DNA of 64,000 nt from contig NZ_QAJK01000029.1 in the NCBI RefSeq assembly GCF_003852515.1, positions 1 through 64,000 of the forward strand. The letters run 5' to 3'. A program made the translations under genes and the position numbers. This document shows positions 54,136-62,800 of the stretch, in pieces (position 1 is the stretch's first letter; each line of letters opens with the position of its first letter). This DNA is from Variovorax sp. KBW07 (GTDB lineage Bacteria > Pseudomonadota > Gammaproteobacteria > Burkholderiales > Burkholderiaceae_C). Below the pieces are notes generated by a model. The model was not told the DNA's origin and did no database searches. It saw only the letters and a program-made list of their open reading frames with translations.

Positions 54136-54344
54136 GTCGTTTTTCGGAGTACCTGCCGTGAGCGGGGGAATGGCGCCCGCGCCCAGCATTGCAACGATGC
54201 CGTCACACGCCGGTGACAGCATGCAAGTTTCCCGAATGGCGTGCTTTCCTTGCCGACTCGAATCTTCCCCCTGCCATGGCCCTTGCAGCATTGCGGCAGC
54301 CGTGCCCATGCTCGCGGCCGTGCGGCGCGCCGGGGTTGAGCTGC

Positions 54345-55091
54345 GTGCGCCTGTCCTTCGCCGGCGCCGGATGCCGCAGGGTGACGCTCTGCGGAATGCT
54401 GCTGTTCCGGCTCGCCGGATCGGCATGGGCGGCTGACGGACCCGCGCCGGCGCCGCGCGATGGCGAGCCGCCGGTGGACGTGGCGCCCAACGCCGCGGAG
54501 CAGGCCATCGACTTCGACATTCCGGCGCTCCCGCTGGGCGATGCGCTCAAGCGCTATGCCGCCGTGACGCGGCAGCCCGCGCTCTTTCGCAGCGAACTCC
54601 TGGTGGACCTCACATCGTCTGCCGTTCGCGGTGCGTTCTCGCCCGACGTTGCCCTCCGGCTGCTGCTGGAAGGCACGGGCCTGGTCGCGGAGAAGGTCCG
54701 CACGGATTCGGGTGTTGCGCTCGCACTGAAGCCGGCGGGCGCTCCGGTGGCGGCCCCGCGTGCGGCCGGTCTCGGCAGCCTGGTGGGCTACCCGAGCCTG
54801 GTGCAGGCGCAGGTGTGGGAGGCGCTGTGCGACAACACCCGCACGCGGCCGGGAACGTACCGCTCGCTGTTGCGCTTCGAGGTGGATGCCACGGGGCAGG
54901 TGCGGCGGCCACGCCTGCTCGGCCCCACCGGCGATGCGTCCCGGGATGCCGCGATGCTGGAAGTCCTTCAAGGCGTGCATCTCGCGCAGGCGCCGCCGCC
55001 CGATCTGCCGCAGCCGCTGACCCTGCTCGTGCTGCCCACGGATTCGCGAGGCGGAACACGCTGCCGTGACGCAGAGGGCGGGGCGTCCTGA
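54345..55091 (+). CDS. stand-alone STN signalling protein with TonB-like C-terminus (VreA-like)
   Basis: About 248 residues from a GTG start, which yields a clean signal peptide (LCGMLLFRLAGSAWA); an ATG at 54276 would add 23 unlikely residues. Residues about 44-110 form an STN domain as in TonB receptors (FDIPALPLGDALKRYAAVTR, LLLEGTGLVAEKV). Residues about 145-232 resemble the C-terminal TonB domain (RFEVDATGQVRRPRLLGPTG, DAAMLEVLQGVHL). There is no beta-barrel. This matches the layout described for VreA of Pseudomonas. It ends 2 bp before a sigma-factor gene. Confidence 0.75.
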   Translation: MRLSFAGAGCRRVTLCGMLLFRLAGSAWAADGPAPAPRDGEPPVDVAPNAAEQAIDFDIPALPLGDALKRYAAVTRQPALFRSELLVDLTSSAVRGAFSPDVALRLLLEGTGLVAEKVRTDSGVALALKPAGAPVAAPRAAGLGSLVGYPSLVQAQVWEALCDNTRTRPGTYRSLLRFEVDATGQVRRPRLLGPTGDASRDAAMLEVLQGVHLAQAPPPDLPQPLTLLVLPTDSRGGTRCRDAEGGAS

Positions 55092-55093
55092 CC

Positions 55094-55612
55094 ATGGCGG
55101 AAGACACGCGCCCCGTTCTCATGGACTACCTTTCCAGGCACTACGACGCCCTCAAGCGGCAGCTGGGGCGGGCGTTGCGCAATCCGGATCTCGCCGAAGA
55201 CGCGCTGCACGACACCTGGCTGCGCGTGAACGACCAGGGCAAGCAGGAAGACGGCCCGATCCAGCGGCCGGGCGGCTACATCGTGCGCATGGCTTTCAAC
55301 ATTGCACTGGACATCCAGCGCCGCCAGAGCCGCAATCTGCCGTTCGACGAGATCGATGCGCTGATGGAGCTGGCCGACACGGCGCCCGGCCCGGAGCGGG
55401 TCGCCGAGGCACGCTCGCAACTGGATGCCGTGGCCCGGCTGATGGACCGCATGCCCGCGCGGCGGCGCGAGGTCGTCGTGCTGGTGCACATGGACGGGCT
55501 CACCCAACCCGAAGCGGCCAGGCGGCTGGGCGTTTCGTTGCGCACCATCGAATATGAACTCAAGCACGCACACGACTACCTGAGCAGCAGGATGGCCCAT
55601 GACAAAAAATAA
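55094..55612 (+). CDS. ECF sigma factor (FecI type, VreI-like)
   Basis: A 172-residue ECF sigma factor: region 2 (LRNPDLAEDALHDTWLRVND, MAFNIALDIQRRQ) and region 4 (PARRREVVVLVHMDGLTQPE, LGVSLRTIEYELKHAHDYL). The stop codon lies inside the first copy of a promoter-like motif that reappears before the exoprotein gene. It likely directs RNA polymerase to both copies. Confidence 0.92.
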   Translation: MAEDTRPVLMDYLSRHYDALKRQLGRALRNPDLAEDALHDTWLRVNDQGKQEDGPIQRPGGYIVRMAFNIALDIQRRQSRNLPFDEIDALMELADTAPGPERVAEARSQLDAVARLMDRMPARRREVVVLVHMDGLTQPEAARRLGVSLRTIEYELKHAHDYLSSRMAHDKK

Positions 55613-55643
55613 GTTGCGGGATCCGGCGGGCCCGTTCGTCGTA
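55604..55643 (+). promoter_or_regulatory. putative ECF promoter before fecR (copy 1)
   Basis: The block AAAAAATAAGTTGCGGGAT (55604-55622), a 10-bp spacer and CGTTCGTCGTA (55633-55643) are all found again at 56753-56793. The copy lies 42 bp upstream of the FecR start codon. The layout fits an ECF-type -35/-10 pair. Confidence 0.7.
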
Positions 55644-55685
55644 CTGGGTGAAGAATCGAATTGCCCAGGGCTGCTGCAGTGACGT

Positions 55686-56711
55686 ATGACGCATGACGCC
55701 ATGACGACACCCGCCGACGTTCCCGCCATCGACGCTGAGACAGCGAGGCAAGAGGCCTGGGAGTGGCTGCGCCTGTTCCATTCAGGCGCCGTGAAGCCGC
55801 AGGACGCCGAGCGTTTCAGGCGCTGGGTGGCGAGCAGCCCGTCGCAAGCGGCGGCTTTCAGGCAGGCAAGGGCGCAATGGGCCGCGATAGGCCCGGCGTC
55901 CGCCGAGCTGCTTCGCACGAATGCCGAAGCGGCGGCGTTTCATGCGCGCCATTTGCCAAGGCCGGTGCTTCCCCGCCGCGCCTTCCTCGGGGCGGCGGTC
56001 GGCGCGGCGGCCATGGCCGGTGTCGCGGGCGTGGCGGTGTTCCATCCGCCGGCGGGGCTGTGGCCCGCGCCCGCGGAGTGGGGCGCCGACTACCGCACCG
56101 CCACGGGCGAACAGCTGGTGGTGGGTCTGGCCGAACGGGTCGAGGTCACGCTGAACACCCAGACCCGCATCCGGCGCCGGATGGCGGGCGACGAGACCAC
56201 GGGCATCGACCTGCTCGCGGGCGAAGCGGCCATCGACCTGCCGAGCACCGACAGCGGCGGCCCAGGCTTCAGCGTCACCGCCGGCGTCGGCCGCAGCGTG
56301 GCCGGCGCGGGGCGCTTCGAAGTCCGCTACCTGGACGGCAAGGTCTGCGTGACCTGCATCGACGGTGGCGTGCGCGTCGAGCACCCCGCCGGCACGCGCG
56401 AGTTGCGTGCGCGCCAGCAGGCGGTGTACGACGGCAGTTCGTTGAGCAGCGTGGCGCTGGTCAGCGCGGCGAATCTTTCCGCCTGGCGCAAGGGAGAACT
56501 GGTGTTCACGCAGACCCGGCTCTCCGACGTGCTCGACGAGATCAATCGCTACCGGCCCGGCCGCGTGATGCTGATGAATGCCGCCGCGCGCAACCGGCCC
56601 GTGACGGGGAGCTTCTACATCGCATCGCTCGACCTGGCGCTTGCGCAGCTGCAGCATGCCTTCGACCTGGAGGCCCGCTCGCTGCCGGGCGGGGTGGTCG
56701 TGCTGAGCTGA
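55686..56711 (+). CDS. FecR-family anti-sigma regulator (VreR-like)
   Basis: A 341-residue FecR protein: N-terminal sigma-binding segment (EAWEWLRLFHSGAVKPQDAE, then FRRWVASSPSQAAAFRQAR), a membrane segment near residues 99-120 (RRAFLGAAVGAAAMAGVAGV) and a periplasmic FecR domain (EVTLNTQTRIRRR, LARQQAVYDG), ending in a STN-like C-terminal part. The start could be ATG 55701. It would relay the STN protein's signal to the sigma factor. Confidence 0.92.
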   Translation: MTHDAMTTPADVPAIDAETARQEAWEWLRLFHSGAVKPQDAERFRRWVASSPSQAAAFRQARAQWAAIGPASAELLRTNAEAAAFHARHLPRPVLPRRAFLGAAVGAAAMAGVAGVAVFHPPAGLWPAPAEWGADYRTATGEQLVVGLAERVEVTLNTQTRIRRRMAGDETTGIDLLAGEAAIDLPSTDSGGPGFSVTAGVGRSVAGAGRFEVRYLDGKVCVTCIDGGVRVEHPAGTRELRARQQAVYDGSSLSSVALVSAANLSAWRKGELVFTQTRLSDVLDEINRYRPGRVMLMNAAARNRPVTGSFYIASLDLALAQLQHAFDLEARSLPGGVVVLS

Positions 56712-56752
56712 AGCAAAAAAGGGGCAAGAGAGGCAAGAGGGGCAAGGCCGCA

Positions 56753-56793
56753 AAAAAATAAGTTGCGGGATGGTGGGGCGGTCGTTCGTCGTA
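56753..56793 (+). promoter_or_regulatory. putative ECF promoter before the exoprotein gene (copy 2)
   Basis: AAAAAATAAGTTGCGGGAT (56753-56771), an 11-bp spacer and CGTTCGTCGTA (56783-56793). Both conserved blocks are identical to those of the copy before fecR. It lies 33 bp upstream of the exoprotein ATG. The upstream 40 bp contain an imperfect GGCAAGAG repeat. Confidence 0.7.
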
Positions 56794-56826
56794 GTGCATC
56801 GAATCAACTTCAGCGCGGAACACCTC

Positions 56827-59800
56827 ATGAGCACACGCGGACCCCAGGGCGCAACAGCAGCAGCGGCTACGACGAACGGAATGCGGGCCTTCCGCATGGC
56901 GCCGCTGGCACGCGCCATCGCGATGATCCTGGCGGCCAACGGCGCGCTCATCGAAGCCCAGGCGCAGCAGGCTTTCAGCGGCGCATGGTTCGCGAACAAG
57001 AACGCCACGCAGAGCACCGCAACGGCCACCGGCCGGCTGCCCAACGGCATGCCGGCTTCGATGCTGACCAATCCGCTGGAGCAACGCAAGGCAGGCGAGC
57101 AACTGCAGCGCTCGCTCAACAACCTGAACACGGCCGCGCGCGGCATCGCGGCGCAGCAGGCGGCGCAGGAAGCGGCGCGGCTGGCCGCGTTGAACGGCGG
57201 CTCCGACATTCCCGACGGCCTGGCCGATGGCGGCCTGAAGGTCGACAGCAACAGCCTCACCGCGGGCTGGCTCAATGCGGCGGCACCGGTGCAAACCGCC
57301 GCGGGTGGCCGCACCGTGGTCGGCATCCGCCAGACCGACGAGAAGGCGATCCTGAACTGGGAGAGCTTCAACGTCGGCAAGAACACCACGGTGCAGTTCG
57401 ACCAGAAGGGCGGCGCCAAGCCCGATGGGACCAACTCGTGGATCGCGCTGAACCGCATCAACGACCCGAGCGGCCGGCCCAGCCAGATCGCGGGGCAGAT
57501 CAAGGCCGATGGTTCGGTGTACCTGGTCAACCGCAACGGCATCGTCTTCACCGGCTCCAGCCAGGTGGACACGCGCTCGCTGGTGGCGTCGAGCCTGGCG
57601 CTGTCGGACAAGCAGTTCAAGCTGGGCATCAACAACCCGCAGGTGCTCACCAACCAGGGCAACGATTTCCCGATTCCCCAGTTCGGCGAGTTCACCTCCG
57701 CGCGGCCCCTGATCTACGGCGACGCGGGCTTCAAGCCCGGCGTCGGCGGCGCGCCCGACAAGATGGGCGACGTGGACCGCTTCGTTCCCGGCGCGGCCCC
57801 CGGCGAAGTGCGTGTCGACGCAGGCGCGCAGCTGGCGGCGAACAGCGGCGGCAAGGTCATGCTGTTCGCGCCCAAGGTGCGCAACGCGGGCCGCATCTCG
57901 GCACCCGACGGCCAGGTCATCCTCGCGGCCGGCGAAAACATCTACCTGAAGACGCCATCGACGCAGGACCCGAACGCGCCCCGCGGCCTCGACGTGGCCG
58001 CTTCGGCAGTGCCCGGTTGGGCTTTCACCGGCGGGCAGGTGTGGGGCGCGCTCAAGCTCTCGCCGGTCTATGCCGACGCCAACTTCGTCGCCGGCCTGCG
58101 CGATGTCGTCATGCCCGAGATGGCGGCGCGCGCCAAGGCGGTCGGCTACGAGGTGGTCAACACCGGCACCGTGCAGGCCGACCGCGGCAACATCACCCTG
58201 CAGGCGCAGGACGTGCGGCAGTCGGGCGTGCTCAGCGCAACCACCGCGTTGAACAACCGCAACGGCTCGATCCTGCTGCGCGCCTGGGGCCTGGGCTCGC
58301 ACATGTACGCCGATGGCGTGAACGACCTGATCAATTGGTCGGCCGGCACGCTCACGCTGGGCGAAGGCAGCATTTCGCAGGTATTGCCCGACACGTCGGA
58401 CACCAGCGAGATCGAGGCGTCCGCGCTCGCCACGCGCTACCAGCCGGGCCGCGTGAGCCTGTACGGGCAACTGATCGACATCCGCTCGAAGGCCGGCGTG
58501 CTGGTGCCGGCGGGAACCATCAAGCTCGAATCGGCCGTCAATCCGATGTTCACGCTGTTCCCTTACTTCAAGCCCGGCAGCCTGCGCGACGCGAGCCGCA
58601 TCTACGTGGACAACGAGGCCTTCCTGAGCGTGGCGGGCCTGCAGGGCATGCAGGTGGCCATGTCGCGCAACTTCATCGAGGCCGAGCTGCGCATCAACGA
58701 ACTGCGCGACTCGCCCATGCAGCTCGACGCGTGGGTGCGCGGCAAGAAGGTGATCGTCGACCGGCGCGTGAGCGGCGTGTTCAAGGACGGCCCGATGGCG
58801 GGCGTGCAATGGGTGACGGGCCCCGACGGCGCCACCTACATTCCCGGTGCCTGGGTGGGCACGCCGCTGGGCGACGTGAGCGGCTGGGTGGGCGTGGGCA
58901 AGACCGACCTGGGCGAGCTCTCGGCCAACGCGGGCAGCATCGAGATGCGCGCGGGCGGCTCGGTGATCATGCGCACGGGATCGATGCTGGACGTGTCCGG
59001 CGGCTCGGTGCGCTACACCGACGGCATGAACACCGCGACCAAGCTCATGGGCGCGGACGGCCGCGTGCACACCATGGACCGGGCCATGTCCGACACCGAC
59101 TACACCGGCATCGCGGGCGAGTTCACCAACCAGCATGCGCGCTGGGGCGTGAAGACCACCTGGCGCACGCCGCTCATCGGTGCCGACTACAAGGAAGCCG
59201 GCTACACCGAAGGGCGCAAGGCCGGTGCCGTGCAGATCTACGCGGGCGACACCATGGTGCTCGAGGGCGACATGCTGGGCGGCGTGGTGGTGGGCGAGCG
59301 CCAGTCGAAGAACCCGGGCGGCAACAAGGGCGGCCGGCTGCAGCTGGGCGAGAACTCGCCGGATGGCCGGCCGTGGTCGCCGGGCACCATCATCGTCAGC
59401 CACGACCCGAAGCGGCTCGCGCAGGACTTCGATGCGAACACGAAGCTCGGCGACGACTTCTATGTGCAGCTGAAGCCGGGCGAGCAGAAGTCGCGCAAGC
59501 TCACGTTCCTGTCGGACGACATGCTGAGTAATTCGGGCATGGGCAGCATCGTGCTGAACCACATCAACGGCGACTTCGAGCTTGCGAGCGGCGCCGCGTT
59601 GAACCTCTCGCCGGGCGCGTCGCTCTCGGTGGCCGGCACCGAAGGCTCGACCAACGACATCCGCATCAACGGACTGATCCGCGTGCCGGGCGGGCAGATC
59701 GGGCTTTCGTCGGCCTACGGAAAAGTGGAGCTCGGCGAGCAGGGCCGGCTGGACGCCAGCGGCCAGTGGATCAACACCTGGCGCGACGGCGCACTGCGCG

Positions 59801-62800
59801 GCGCCTGGGCGCTGGACGGCGGCGCGATCACGGTGATTGCCGGAAAAATCGTGGCCCACAAGGATGCCGTGCTCGACGTATCGGGCGGTGGCTGCGCGGA
59901 CCCCGGCAAGCAGGGCCTGCCGGTGTTGCGCGTGGGCAATGCGGGGTCCATCTTGCTGTCCGGCGTGACGCCCGACCTCGACCTGAACGCACTGAACATG
60001 CGCGCCCATGCGGCGGGCTCGGCGGGCAGCCTGTCGATCCAGACCGCCTCGGCGGTGCAGATCGGTGGCGTGCCGCCCGTTTCGCCGCCGGACGATGCCG
60101 GGGCGACCCCAGCCACCGCGGCCTCTTCGGTGGTGATGCTGCCGCCCACGCTCTTCGGCGAGCGCGGGTTCGGCAACGTCACGGTCTCGGTGCGCGGCGA
60201 AGGCAAGGGCATCGTGGTGCCCGAAGGCGTGTCGGTGTCGCAGCAAGCCACGAGCATCGACCTGAACAACTTCGCCTGGCGCGACCTGCCGAGCGGCCGC
60301 AACCTGGCCGAGGCAGCGCCCCTGGGTGTGCTGCGGCCCGACGAGCGCGCGGCGCGAAACCCCACGGCGCTGTCGCTCGGCACCGAGAACGGTCCGGTCC
60401 GCATTGCGCGAGGCGCCAGCGTGCGCACCGACACCGGCGGCAGCCTGACGCTGAACGCCGGCAGCGAACAGGGCGCGCTGACGGTCGGCGGGCGCCTTGA
60501 CGCGCCGGCGGGCCGCATCGGGCTGAGCGGCGGCACGGTCGTCCTTGAAGCCGGCGCTGAACTGCTGGCGCGCGGCGTTCCGTTGATCCGCATCGACAGC
60601 AGCAGCGGCCGCCGCGTGGGCGAGGTGCGCGACGGCGGCACGGTGAGCATCCAGGCGGGCGACATGCGGCTGGAGAAAGATGCGCTCATCGACGTGTCCG
60701 GCGCCACCGGCACGATCGACGGCGTGCCCGACGCCGGCCCCTCGGGCACGCGCGTGTCCCGGCCCGCGCCGGAGATCCGCCTGGACAGCAACGGCGGCCT
60801 GATCGAGATCACGGGCAAGGGCCTGATCGAAAGCAGGATGGTGGGCAAGGCGGGCGGGCCCAACGGCGTCGGCGGGCGCATCCGCCTGAACATGACCGCG
60901 ACATCGGGCCCGACAGGCTCGCCGCTGGAGCAACTGCAACGCGTGCTGCAAGACCCGGACTGCGTGGGCCTGGCGGTGGACGGCGTGTGCAGCGACTGGC
61001 GGCAGGGCGTGGACTACGACTGGGCGCCCGGCCTGCGCAGCTACGGCTACGAGATCGACGGGCCGATGATCCTGTCGTCGGCCCTGCTCGCGAAGCTGGC
61101 GGACGTGAAGGAGCTGGTGGTGTCCGACCGGCTGGGCCTGCCCGGCGTGAACGGTGCGCTCGATGCGGCCCAGTTCGGCCTGACGCCGCAGGCGCTGGAC
61201 CTGTTCCGCGACGCGCTCTTTTCGAGCGACCTGTTGCGCGACCTGCTGAACAAGCCCGGCCAGGTGTCCACGCTGACGGTGCGTCCGCAGGCCTTCAAGG
61301 ACGGCGGCTTTGCCGACCTCTCGCTGGTGAATGCGACGCAGGGCGCGATTCGCCTGGACAACGCGAACCTCGTGCTGGGCCGCTCGATCTTGCTGCAGGG
61401 GCCGATCGTCGGGCACGCGGGCTCGTCGTCGTCGCTGCGCGCGCCGCGCATCGTGCTGTCGGCGGTGCCTGCCGCCTCGCCTGAAGCGCCGGCATCGTCG
61501 GCCGCGTCGGCAGGGGCGGGGCAGCTCACCGTGGCCGGCTCGCTGATCGACATCTCGGCATCGGAAGACCCGACCCAGTTCCAGGCCGGCGCCGTGCGCA
61601 TCGGCGGCTTCGGCCGCACGGTGCTCGAAGCCGGAGAGATCCGCATGGGCGGCGCGCTGCCTTCGCCGATCAACGAAGAAACCCGGTTGCAGATCAACCT
61701 CGACGTAGACGGGCAGCTGGTGCTGAACGCCGGACAGGTGTACCCGACCACCGCGATGACCGGCGTGATCCGCGCCGGCGATTCCATCACCGTCGAGCGC
61801 CTGGGCGATGCCGGCAGCGCACCGCTGTCGGCCGGCGGCAGCCTGCGCCTGGAAGCACCGGTGATCGCGCAGAACGGTGTGCTGCGCGCGCCCTTCGGCC
61901 AGATCGAGCTGAACGCAGGCGAGCGCTTGTCGCTGGGCGCGGGCAGCCTCACTTCGGTGTCGGGTGCCGGAATGACCGTGCCCTTCGGCACGCTGTCCAA
62001 CAACGAGCACTGGCACGACCCGTCGAAGGCGGTCGATCCCGTCAATCCGTCGACCGGCTCGCTGGTCGCGCCGCCTGAAAAGCGCATCACCATGAAGTCG
62101 CCCGACGTGGCGCTGGCGCGTGGCGCGGTGGTGGACATCGCCGGCGGTGGCGACCTGCATGCCTCCGAATTCGTGCCGGGCCCGGGGGGCTCGCACGACA
62201 TGCTGAACATGCCGGGCATGTACGCGATCCTGCCGGGGCAGGCCGGCGCGGCACCCGCTGGCGGTGCCGCGGCGGGCCAGCGCGTCTGGCTCGCCGGCGG
62301 TCCCGGCCTGGCGGCCGGCTGGTACACGCTGTTGCCCGCGCGCTATGCGCTGTTGCCCGGCGCCTTCGCGGTGCAGGCAACTGGCAAGGCCTGGGGCGGT
62401 GCGCTCGCGCCCGCCGCCCGCGCGCCGGACGGCAGCCTGGTCATGCAGGGCAAGGCCGGCAACACCTATGGCGGCAACCAGGACGTGCAGGCTTCGGCCT
62501 GGCGCGTGATGTCCGGTGCCGTGCTGCGGCGCTACTCCGAATACAACGAGGCCACGGCCAACGACTTCTTCTCGTCCGAGGCCTTCAAGCTCACGCAGTA
62601 CCGCCTGACGGGCCAGAACGTGGTCACGCCGCGCCTGCCGCGCGACGGCGGCGCGGTGGTGTTCGACGCGGGCCGCCGGCTGGTGCTGGACGGCACGCTG
62701 CGCTCCGCGCCCGACGAGGGCGGGCGCGGCGGGCTGGTCGACATTGCCGGCAAGAAGATCGCCATCGTCGGCAGCGGGCAGGACAGCGCCAGCCTGCAGG

